Origin: Brachybacterium kimchii
GTDB lineage: Bacteria > Actinomycetota > Actinomycetes > Actinomycetales > Dermabacteraceae
Length of the DNA: 64,000 nt
NCBI RefSeq assembly: GCF_023373525.1
Contig: NZ_CP097218.1
Span: forward strand, 2,170,001-2,234,000
Direction of reading: 5' to 3'
The notes under the pieces are model-generated. The model searched no databases and was not told the DNA's origin. It was given only the letters and a program-made list of their open reading frames with translations. Shown piece after piece: positions 1 through 6,527 of the stretch (position 1 is its first letter; each line of letters begins with the position of its first letter). Both the position numbers and the translations under genes were made by a program.

Positions 1-107
1 CCCTGCTCGACGCTGTCCAGCAGGCGCGCACACGGATCGCCGGCAACGTGCCGCCGCTGCTCGCGACCGAGGCGCTGCTCGCCCGGATCGCCGTCCGCGC
101 CGGCTGA
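1..107 (+). CDS. holB: DNA polymerase III delta' subunit, C-terminal end (partial)
   Basis: Only the last 34 codons are in the window, open from base 3 to a TGA at 105-107. The peptide ends in a helix of the type NVPPLLATEALLARI. That resembles the C-terminal helix of actinobacterial clamp-loader delta' subunits, which usually read N-V-x-P-L-L-A-x-E-A-L. Delta' (HolB) is a subunit of the sliding-clamp loader of the replicative polymerase. The short length limits certainty: the motif is visible, but the assignment rests on memory of the family. The next gene on the right is convergent. Confidence 0.5.
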   Translation, partial: LLDAVQQARTRIAGNVPPLLATEALLARIAVRAG

Positions 108-413
108 GCCCTCGGGCGTCGCGAGCCCCTGTCAGGTCAGGTCACGTCGGGCGGCGAGCCCGGGCGAGCGACCGCCGGAGCGTGGTCTCATCCCGGGGCG
201 TGCACCACGCGTAGTAAGAGGTCGGGTGACGGCATATATGGCACGTCACCCGACCTCTTGCTACGTGTACTGCACGGGGTCGTTCGACACTCCCCATCGG
301 TCGCCCCGGATCCACTGATCCGCACGCCTCACGAGTGCGCCGGCGCATGGCACGTGAACGCTGACGGCTGACTGTTCGCCGCGCGATCTGCACCGGTCAG
401 AGGCGCAGGTCGC
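108..413. other. Intergenic region between convergent genes
   Basis: About 300 bases separate the holB stop from the end of the DUF3027 gene on the other strand. I see no supported coding sequence. The one clear element is the long inverted repeat at 211-264, listed separately. Confidence 0.6.
211..264. repeat. 21-bp inverted repeat with TATAT loop
   Basis: Arms 211-231 and 244-264 are complementary over 21 bp with one mismatch. They flank a 12-base AT-rich loop, gcatatatggca. It lies between convergent genes, so it could act as a bidirectional terminator. However, it has no T-run and an unusually long stem. The loop shares TATATGGCA with the hairpin at 10304-10355, which has a different stem sequence. 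Confidence 0.75.
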
Positions 414-1505
414 TCAGGGTGCGACGGTGTGCGAGTCGTCCGCCGTCGCCTCCGCGGCAGTGTCAGGTCCTTCTCCCGCGGCATCGGCCTCACCGGCCGC
501 CACGACCTCGCCGGCAGGCTCGGTCTCTCCCGGCACCACGGCCTCGCCTGGCTCCTCGGCTGCAGCAGGTGCCTCGGTCTCCGCAGCGGCCTCGGACCCC
601 GCCGCATCCTCGGACTCCGCGGCACCCTCGTCGCTGCTCGTGCTGCGATCGAGGTCGACCCGGTACTCGTCGACGACGACGCCCTCATCGGGGTCGGAGT
701 CCTGGTGGGACTCCTCCTTGCCGGTCTCCGAGTGCGAGCCGCAGCCGTAGTCGAGGTGCACCACATGGCCGTCGGCCACGGACCACTCGTTCGTGCACAC
801 CCCGAACTCGGTGCGCAGCGAGCCGGCCATGAGCGTGAGGAACCCGCACGAGGAGCAGGTCGCGGTCACGGTGCCCCGGCGCTTGCGGGCCGAGACCGGA
901 CGCGGGCCGAAATCGCCCGCGAACCAGCGGTCGGCGGCCTCCTCGCGCCCGACGGGCGAGAGCACGCGCGGGCGTCCGAGCCCGAGCTCCCACTGCGCGA
1001 CGCGGTCGGCCTCGGCGTCGTCGGTCTGCTCGTAGCCCTGCTCGAGGCGCTCGTCGGCCTCCTGATAGGGCAGCAGATCGTCGGCCCCGACGTCGGAGGG
1101 CTTCAGCCGCTCCGACCAGGGCTCCCAGTCAGGGGCGAGCAGCGCGCCGTCGCCCGGCAGCAGCACGGTCTCGCACACGGTGGCCTGCTTCGCGCGGGGA
1201 GCGCGTGCGAGGACGACGTTCCACACCCAGCCGCTGTAGCCGGGCATCGCGCACGCGAACACGTGCGTGACCAGTCGTTCCCCGCTCGCCTCGACGCGCA
1301 GGTGCTCGCCGACCTGGCCGGGCTCGGTGACCTCGAGCAGCGCCTCGCGCGCGAGGTCGACGGCCGCGGCGCTCACGGCGTCGAGCTTCGGACGCGCGGT
1401 GCGCGCACGGGGCCGCCGCGTGGCGGCGGGAGCGGCGGCGGTGGCCGGGGCGGGAGCGGCGCTCTCGCCGGTCTCGGGGGTGTCGGTCTCAGCAGTCATC
1501 GGCAT
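414..1505 (-). CDS. DUF3027 family protein
   Basis: A 363-residue protein of the actinobacterial DUF3027 family; its biochemical function is unknown. The N-terminal 35 residues are Ala/Pro/Thr-rich. The conserved core follows (about residues 40-275), with VWNVVLARAPR, a WFAGDFGPRP segment, and the cysteine motifs CSSCGF and CTNEW...DYGCGSHSE, which could bind a metal. The last 90 residues are an acidic Ala/Glu-rich tail that looks disordered. ATG codons at 1505 and 1499 are both possible starts. A weak GAGGA lies upstream of 1505. The gene starts 13 bp after the cold-shock gene stops, so the two are probably cotranscribed. The family call rests on overall pattern and neighbourhood. Confidence 0.8.
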   Translation of the reverse strand: MPMTAETDTPETGESAAPAPATAAAPAATRRPRARTARPKLDAVSAAAVDLAREALLEVTEPGQVGEHLRVEASGERLVTHVFACAMPGYSGWVWNVVLARAPRAKQATVCETVLLPGDGALLAPDWEPWSERLKPSDVGADDLLPYQEADERLEQGYEQTDDAEADRVAQWELGLGRPRVLSPVGREEAADRWFAGDFGPRPVSARKRRGTVTATCSSCGFLTLMAGSLRTEFGVCTNEWSVADGHVVHLDYGCGSHSETGKEESHQDSDPDEGVVVDEYRVDLDRSTSSDEGAAESEDAAGSEAAAETEAPAAAEEPGEAVVPGETEPAGEVVAAGEADAAGEGPDTAAEATADDSHTVAP

Positions 1506-1518
1506 GCGGTGGGTGTCC

Positions 1519-1905
1519 TCAGGCCTCGAAGTTGTCGGCGACGGCTCGCAGCACGGTCGCGATCTTGTGGGAGTGGCCGGCGTCGGGGTAGCGCCCCTTG
1601 CGCAGGCCGTTCCCGGCGTCGTCCAGCAGACGGATCAGGTCCTCGACCATCCCGGCCATGTCGTCGGGCTTGGGCCGACGGGCACGGGTCACCGAGGGTG
1701 CGGCCTCCAGCAGGCGCAGCGACAGCACCTGCGGGCCGCGGCGGCCGTCGGCGATGTCGAACTCGACCTTGGTGCCCGGGCGCAGGGTCTCGGCGCCCTC
1801 GGGGAGGGTGGAGGCGTGCACGTACACGCTCTCGCCGGACTCGTCGTCCCGCACGAAGCCGAAGCCCTTCTCGGCGTCGTAGAACTTCACCTTGCCACGA
1901 GGCAC
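1519..1905 (-). CDS. Cold-shock domain protein with C-terminal extension
   Basis: A 128-residue protein. Residues 1-65 form a CspA-type OB-fold with RNP1 KGFGFVRDD and RNP2 VYVHAST, which binds single-stranded RNA or DNA. The remaining 60 residues are an extension found in a longer class of actinobacterial cold-shock proteins, about twice the length of E. coli CspA. The start is a GTG at 1905 preceded by AAGGACAGG. The DUF3027 gene follows 13 bp downstream. A role as RNA chaperone or transcript-stabilising factor is inferred from the family; no cold-shock leader was identified. Confidence 0.9.
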   Translation of the reverse strand: MPRGKVKFYDAEKGFGFVRDDESGESVYVHASTLPEGAETLRPGTKVEFDIADGRRGPQVLSLRLLEAAPSVTRARRPKPDDMAGMVEDLIRLLDDAGNGLRKGRYPDAGHSHKIATVLRAVADNFEA

Positions 1906-2088
1906 GCGGATCCCTGTCCTTCACGGAGTCGTCTGGGTGATGATGGTCGGTCGCGTCATGCCTTCGCGGGTGGCCCCGGCGGGCGTAGCCCGGGGCCGTT
2001 GTCTGCGGGCGCGGACGCGGCGCTCCAGTCTAACGCTCGCGCGGGCACGACCGCGCGGGGATTCTCCGCCGCGGTGAGGGGCGCCGCA

Positions 2089-2880
2089 TCAGGCGCGCGG
2101 GCCCTCGCGGCGCCGCTCGGGCGGGATCTCGATGCGCGGCGGCGCGGCGGGCGCTGCGCTGCCTGCATCCGACTCGTCCGCGGCACGTCCGGCGGCGGCA
2201 CGCGCCTCGCGGGCCGCGTCGTCCGGGGCGAGGCCCATGATCTCGAGCGCACCCTCGACGAGCATCGCCGTGAACCCCCAGACGAAGCGGTCCTGGCTGA
2301 GCGAGAACACGGGCCCGACGGCCCGACCGTCGAAGCTGCCCATGAAGCGGCAGGACGGGTCGGTGAGGGAGTCGGGGCCGATGAGCGGGAGACGGACCAC
2401 GCGCTCCACCTCCACGGGGTCGCTGACGGCGAGGTCGGGACGACGGGGCGCCCAGGCGGCGACGGGGTGGACGACCTGTCCGCGCCAGGGCATGGGGATG
2501 GGCGCGAACTCCCCGAGCACGCGCACCTGCCCGGCGTCCAGGCCGATCTCCTCGCGCGCCTCGCGCAGGGCGGTCGCGCGGACGTCGGCGTCCTCCGCCT
2601 CGACCCCGCCGCCGGGCAGGGCGAACTGGCCGGGCTGGGAGCGCATGCGGTGTCCGCGCTCCTCGACGACGAGCTCCGCCTCCTCCAGAGCGGTGCCGCT
2701 GAGCAGCAGGAGGACCGCGCTGCGCCGGGTGATCTCGCGCGCGGGGCCCGGGCTGCGGGGCAGGGCGAGAGTGCGGTCCCCCGCGCGAGCGCTCTCGGCG
2801 AGCGGGCGCAGGAAGCCCGGCAGCTCGGGCCGGTCCGGGGTTCCCGTCCCCGTCGTCCCTTCGGCCTCGGCGCCGCTCAT
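2089..2880 (-). CDS. NUDIX hydrolase, CoA-pyrophosphatase type
   Basis: A 263-residue NUDIX hydrolase. The Nudix box is clear: GGGVEAEDAD then ATALREAREEIGLD, fitting GX5EX7REUXEEXGU. The preceding QPGQFALPGG segment is typical of the CoA diphosphatase (NudL-like) branch, which cleaves CoA to phosphopantetheine and 3',5'-ADP. The C-terminal 30 residues are Ala/Arg-rich and dispensable-looking. The start at 2880 overlaps the nth stop as ATGA, which implies translational coupling. A longer reading frame upstream would run inside nth and was not used. CoA as the substrate is family inference. Confidence 0.85.
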   Translation of the reverse strand: MSGAEAEGTTGTGTPDRPELPGFLRPLAESARAGDRTLALPRSPGPAREITRRSAVLLLLSGTALEEAELVVEERGHRMRSQPGQFALPGGGVEAEDADVRATALREAREEIGLDAGQVRVLGEFAPIPMPWRGQVVHPVAAWAPRRPDLAVSDPVEVERVVRLPLIGPDSLTDPSCRFMGSFDGRAVGPVFSLSQDRFVWGFTAMLVEGALEIMGLAPDDAAREARAAAGRAADESDAGSAAPAAPPRIEIPPERRREGPRA

Positions 2881-3602
2881 GCGGCCACGCCGATCCGCGG
2901 GCAGAGGTCCGCGAGCGTGCACTCCGTGCAGTGCGGCGACCGGGCGGTGCACACGCGCCGGCCGTGCAGGATCAGCCGCAGGGACAGGGCGGTGAGATCA
3001 ATGGACTCCGTCGCCGCGTCGCTCTCCCCTGCATCGGCCTCACCCGCATCGCCCTCACCGGCAGCAGCGTCGACGCCCTCCGCGAGGGCGACGACATCGC
3101 GCTCGACGGCGCGGGCCTGCCGGGAACGGGTCCAGCCCAGGCGGCCGGCCACCCTGGTCACGTGCGTGTCGACGGCGAGCAGGGAGCGGCCGAAGTGCAC
3201 GCCGCGCACCACGAACGCCGTCTTGCGGCCGACGCCCGGCAGCGCCTCGAGGGCGTCCTGGTCGTCGGGCACCTCGCCCCCGTGGTCCGCGAGGAGCGCG
3301 CGGGACAGGGCGATCACGCGTGCGGCGCGCGTGGGCCCCATGCCCAGGGGCTTCAGCACCTGCTCGACGTCGGCGGGATCGGCCCCTGCGAGTCCCTCCG
3401 GTCCCGGCCAGCGCTCGAACAGCTCCGGGGTCACGGAGTTCACGCGCGCGTCGGTGGTCTGGGCGCTGAGGACCGTGGCGACGAGCAGCTCGAAGGCGTC
3501 GCGGAAGTCCAGCTCGGTGCGTGCCCGGGGGTAATCCGCGCGCAGCCGGGAGACGACCTCGCGGACGTCGGCCGGTCCGTCGGCCGATGAGACTCCCGAC
3601 AC
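2877..3602 (-). CDS. nth: Endonuclease III (DNA glycosylase/AP lyase)
   Basis: A 241-residue base-excision repair enzyme that removes oxidised pyrimidines and nicks abasic sites. Visible signatures are LLVATVLSAQTTDARVN near the start, the helix-hairpin-helix LPGVGRKTA with the catalytic Lys, VDTHVTRVAGRLG with the catalytic Asp, and a C-terminal 4Fe-4S loop of the form C-x6-C-x2-C-x5-C. About 25 extra residues rich in Gly/Ala/Asp/Glu sit between the HhH region and the cluster loop. The GTG start at 3602 was chosen because AAGGAG lies six bases upstream; the upstream extension would overlap crp. The gene is divergent from crp and coupled to the NUDIX gene. Confidence 0.95.
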   Translation of the reverse strand: MSGVSSADGPADVREVVSRLRADYPRARTELDFRDAFELLVATVLSAQTTDARVNSVTPELFERWPGPEGLAGADPADVEQVLKPLGMGPTRAARVIALSRALLADHGGEVPDDQDALEALPGVGRKTAFVVRGVHFGRSLLAVDTHVTRVAGRLGWTRSRQARAVERDVVALAEGVDAAAGEGDAGEADAGESDAATESIDLTALSLRLILHGRRVCTARSPHCTECTLADLCPRIGVAA

Positions 3603-3792
3603 TCGCTGCTCCTTCGTGGGCCTTCCGCGGCCCCTGCTCCCGGCACCCCAGGGGCCTCCGCGGGGCGGGCCGGATGCGCCGTGCGACGCACGGATCAGGT
3701 GAGCAAGCACGCATATCCGCGCCACATCGGTCACAATGGTTCCCATGACGACGGTCCCGGACCCGACGGGATCACCTAGATCAGGAGGTTCC

Positions 3793-4470
3793 GTGGACGA
3801 GAACATCGTACGTTCATCCCCGCTCTTCGCGGCGCTCGACGACGACGGCAAGCAGGCCGTGCTGGCCTCGATGTCGCAGGAGGACTACCACCGCGGCGCG
3901 GTGATCTTCCGCGAGGGCGACCAGGGCGACCGCCTGTTCATCATCGGCGCGGGCAAGGTCAAGGTCGGCCACGCCTCGGGCGACGGCCGCGAGAACCTCC
4001 TCGCGGTGCTCGGCCCGGGCGAGACCCTGGGCGAGCTCTCGCTGTTCGATCCCGCTCCGCGCAACGCGACCGCCACGGCGGTCGCCGAGTCCACGCTGTA
4101 CTCCCTCACCCAGCAGGACCTGTACCGCGTGCTCTCGCAGCGTCCCGAGGTGGCCCGCCACCTGCTGGCCTCGCTCGCCCGTCGTCTGCGCAAGACCAAC
4201 GAGTCGCTCGCCGATCTCGTCTTCGCGGACGTCCCCGGCCGCGTCGCCAAGAACCTGCTGGACCTCGCCCAGCGCTTCGGCCGCCAGACGGACGACGGCG
4301 TCATGGTCTCCCACGGCCTCACCCAGGAGGAGCTCGCCCAGCTCGTCGGCGCCTCCCGCGAGACCGTCAACAAGGCCCTCGCCGACTTCGCCTCGCGCGG
4401 CTGGATCCGCCTCGAGGCCCGCGCCGTGCTGCTGATCGACGTGGAGCGCCTGCGCCGCCGCGCGCGCTGA
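3793..4470 (+). CDS. crp: Crp/Fnr-family global regulator (GlxR-like)
   Basis: A 225-residue cAMP-receptor-type transcription factor. Residues 1-120 are a cyclic-nucleotide-binding beta-roll, with EGDQGDRLFIIGAGKVKV and the phosphate-binding-cassette-like GETLGELSLFDPAPRNATA. Residues 145-225 carry the winged helix, with recognition region LTQEELAQLVGASRETVNKAL. Length and sequence fit actinobacterial Crp/GlxR, a global regulator of carbon and energy genes. The GTG at 3793 is favoured because AGGAGG lies just upstream (3783-3788). An in-frame ATG at 3736 would add 19 residues unlike the family. The 190-bp gap to the divergent nth start should contain both promoters. I found no perfect TGTGA-N6-TCACA box there. 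Confidence 0.93.
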   Translation: MDENIVRSSPLFAALDDDGKQAVLASMSQEDYHRGAVIFREGDQGDRLFIIGAGKVKVGHASGDGRENLLAVLGPGETLGELSLFDPAPRNATATAVAESTLYSLTQQDLYRVLSQRPEVARHLLASLARRLRKTNESLADLVFADVPGRVAKNLLDLAQRFGRQTDDGVMVSHGLTQEELAQLVGASRETVNKALADFASRGWIRLEARAVLLIDVERLRRRAR

Positions 4471-4485
4471 TCCCGCGCCGACCGT

Positions 4486-4510
4486 TCGACGCCCGCACCG
4501 CGGGCGTCGA
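4486..4510 (+). terminator. Hairpin terminator after crp
   Basis: A perfect 11-bp stem (4486-4496 with 4500-4510) around a three-base loop, acc, lies 16 bases after the crp stop. There is no T-run, as is common in GC-rich actinobacteria. Confidence 0.7.
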
Positions 4511-4518
4511 CGGCGAGA

Positions 4519-4570
4519 CGAGGAGCGGGGCGTGATGATGACACCGGTCATCGTCGCGCCCCGCTCCTCG
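4519..4570. terminator. Bidirectional terminator between crp and the metallo-beta-lactamase gene
   Basis: Arms 4519-4532 and 4557-4570 are perfectly complementary (14 bp), with further internal pairing of TGAC with GGTCA in the loop. The element lies between two convergent genes and is the second hairpin in tandem after crp. Confidence 0.7.
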
Positions 4571-4667
4571 TGCGTGCGGGGGTCGTCTCAGCGACCTGCG
4601 GGCGGGAGCGGCGACCGGGCAGGGCGGGCCGCCTGAGCGGTCCGCGGAGCTGGCCCGCCGGTCGCGC

Positions 4668-5504
4668 TCAGCGGGTGCGGGCGATGTGGTCGAGGACCGC
4701 GCGCAGCGAGTCCTCGGCGGCGCCGCGCAGGGCCGGGTCGAGGCCCTCGCCGTAGACCGCGCGCAGCAGCCGGTCCATGCTCAGGGCGCCCGCGGCGCGG
4801 GCCTCCTTCACCTGGGCGATGCGCTCCTCGCGGTGGGCGATCATCGCCTCGATCGCGTCGATCGCCTCGAGCGGGTCGGTCGCGGGCGAGCCGTGCCCGG
4901 GGTGCAGGGAGGAGATGCGTCCGTCGATGGCCAGGGCGCGCAGGATCGCGAGGGACTGCATGTGCTCGGTGAGGCTGCCGTCGGGCGGGCTGATCACGGT
5001 CGAGGAGCCGTCGCCCAGCAGGGTGTCTCCGGTGAGCATGCGTCCGCCGTCGACCAGCAGGCCGAGGGAGTCGGCGGTGTGCCCGGGCAGGTGGATGACA
5101 TGGCCGACGACGCCGGCCTCGCTGATCAGGGAGGCCGGGGGCTTGCGCGCTCCGGCGACGGCGCGGGTGTCGGCGGCCCACAGCGCGACCTCGCAGCCGG
5201 TGCGGTTCTGCAGCTGGCGGCGCAGGGTGCCGGCGCCGTCGGTGTGGTCGGCGTGGCGGTGGGTGACGAGCACGCCCACGGGACGCGAGCCGCAGGCGCG
5301 GATGATCGCGGCCAGGTGCTGGGCGTCCAGCGGGCCCGGGTCCACGACCCAGGACTCCTCGCCGTCACGCAGCACATAGGTGTTGGTGCCCTGCAGCGTC
5401 ATCGGCCCCGGGTTGTCGGCGCGGATGAGCTCGAGCGCGACGGGCGGGGCGTCGGGGTCCCTCTGGAAATCGTCCTGGCCGCCCGCGGGGACGTCGTCCT
5501 CCAT
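4668..5504 (-). CDS. Metallo-beta-lactamase-fold hydrolase (LACTB2-like)
   Basis: A 278-residue MBL-fold hydrolase. The zinc motif THRHADHTDGA (His82, His84, Asp86, His87) is followed by HLPGHTADS and MLTGDTLLG, which supply the remaining ligands. The C-terminal helical region resembles LACTB2/RNase-type MBL proteins, so a phosphodiester or thioester substrate is possible; the sequence does not settle it. M. tuberculosis has a homologue at the same place beside crp (Rv3677c). The ATG overlaps the stop of the upstream DUF4177 gene as ATGA, so the two are cotranslated. Confidence 0.88.
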   Translation of the reverse strand: MEDDVPAGGQDDFQRDPDAPPVALELIRADNPGPMTLQGTNTYVLRDGEESWVVDPGPLDAQHLAAIIRACGSRPVGVLVTHRHADHTDGAGTLRRQLQNRTGCEVALWAADTRAVAGARKPPASLISEAGVVGHVIHLPGHTADSLGLLVDGGRMLTGDTLLGDGSSTVISPPDGSLTEHMQSLAILRALAIDGRISSLHPGHGSPATDPLEAIDAIEAMIAHREERIAQVKEARAAGALSMDRLLRAVYGEGLDPALRGAAEDSLRAVLDHIARTR

Positions 5505-5674
5505 CAGGCGTCCGCGAGGGGGCGCTTCATGTAGGCGACGAGCGACTCGGGGTTCGGGCCGGGGATCACCTGCACGAGCTCCCAGCCGTCGGAGCCGTAG
5601 TTGTCCAGGATCTGCTTGGTCGCGTGGATCAGCAGGGGCACGGTGATGTACTCGAAACGCGTCACGGAGGTCAT
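5504..5674 (-). CDS. DUF4177 small protein
   Basis: A 56-residue protein starting MTSVTRFEYITVPLL and containing NYGSDGWELVQVIPGPN, the hallmark of DUF4177 proteins. It overlaps the following MBL gene by four bases (ATGA). The ATG at 5674 is preceded by a short purine-poor region with no clear ribosome binding site. Function is unknown. It sits in a conserved actinobacterial neighbourhood between crp/MBL and whiB4, where M. tuberculosis has the small gene Rv3678A. Confidence 0.88.
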   Translation of the reverse strand: MTSVTRFEYITVPLLIHATKQILDNYGSDGWELVQVIPGPNPESLVAYMKRPLADA

Positions 5675-5854
5675 GCCCCGAGCCTACCGGCCCGCCCTCG
5701 AGCCCTGTGCGGACGCTCGGCCGTCGCGCGTGGTCCGGACCGAGGTCCGGACGGAGGTCCTGGCACGGGGCCCATGTCCGGGCACCGGGCCCGCGTCATG
5801 GCGCGCGACGGGCGTTGCGGCGGCGTGATGCAGCGCCTCGGCGACGGGATCGAT

Positions 5855-6157
5855 TCACCCGCCCGCCGCACGGCGTGCGGTGCGGCCCAGCACGTCGTAC
5901 CAGTCCTCGACGTCGGGATGCTGGCGCAGCAGCCTGCGCCGCTCGCGCTCCGTCATCCCGCCCCAGACGCCGAACTCGATCCTGTTGTCGAGCGCGTCGG
6001 CCAGGCATTCCATGCGCACCGGGCACCCCTGGCACGCGATCTTGATCTTCTGCTGGTCGGCCCCCTGCACGAAGAAGCCGTCCGGATCCAGCTGTGTGCA
6101 CGCCCCCCGGGCGGCCCAGCTGCGATCATCCGTGCCGCGGATCCTGCTGATCGTCAC
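5855..6157 (-). CDS. whiB4: WhiB-family iron-sulfur regulator, WhiB4/WblA type
   Basis: A 100-residue WhiB protein. The four cluster cysteines are Cys20, Cys42, Cys45 and Cys51 (C...C-x2-C-x5-C), followed by the turn GVWGGMTERERR. The segment DALDNRIEFGVWGG and the ending LLRQHPDVEDW match the WhiB4/WblA branch. In mycobacteria that branch is an oxygen- and nitric-oxide-responsive regulator encoded next to ponA2, the same arrangement as here. The GTG at 6157 has a GAGAGGGGAC sequence upstream and gives normal family length. The gene is divergent from ponA2, with a 370-bp intergenic region that contains an 8-bp tandem repeat. Confidence 0.92.
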   Translation of the reverse strand: MTISRIRGTDDRSWAARGACTQLDPDGFFVQGADQQKIKIACQGCPVRMECLADALDNRIEFGVWGGMTERERRRLLRQHPDVEDWYDVLGRTARRAAGG

Positions 6158-6527
6158 GAATGTCCCCTCTCGAATCCTCGTCGATCCGTTCTGGTGCGTC
6201 AGCGTATCGAGATCGGCACAGGGGCGCCAATCCCACCTCCCGCGGACCCCCGCAGATCCGGTATGGGCGACGGACATGGGACGAGGCATCCGGGCGCATC
6301 CGGGGCATCCGAGGCGCCCAGGCACCCAGGCACCCAGGCACCCAGGCACCCAGGCACATACCTTGCCGGGACCGCCGCCCACGGATCCCGTCGGCGGCGC
6401 TCCTCTCCCCCGTCGGACGCACATCCTGCGCCGGGGCAGGATCCATGCACCCGTGAGCGCTGGGTGATATGCGCCGGCACGGCCGCGCCTCGTGGTCCGC
6501 GCCCGCCGTGGGCCGTACTGTGTTCCC
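6158..6527. other. Intergenic region between divergent whiB4 and ponA2
   Basis: This 370-bp region must carry the promoters of both genes. No coding sequence is supported. The conspicuous element is the 8-bp tandem array at 6317-6356. I could not assign -10 or -35 elements with confidence. Confidence 0.5.
6317..6356. repeat. Five perfect copies of an 8-bp tandem repeat
   Basis: The unit cccaggca is repeated five times without interruption in the whiB4-ponA2 divergent promoter region. A unit of eight is not a multiple of three and the array is non-coding, so copy-number change would alter promoter spacing. Confidence 0.9.

Noticed and set aside
3736..3792. Upstream ATG as the crp start
   Set aside because: It would add 19 residues unlike family members and has no ribosome binding site, whereas GTG 3793 is preceded by AGGAGG and gives the usual length.
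3603..3851. N-terminal extension of endonuclease III across the crp promoter
   Set aside because: The extension overlaps the crp coding start on the other strand and has no similarity to the family. GTG 3602 has AAGGAG at good spacing.
6317..6356. CRISPR-like array
   Set aside because: Units are 8 bp with no spacers, so this is a simple tandem repeat. No array with regular repeat-spacer structure and no cas gene was seen anywhere in the window.
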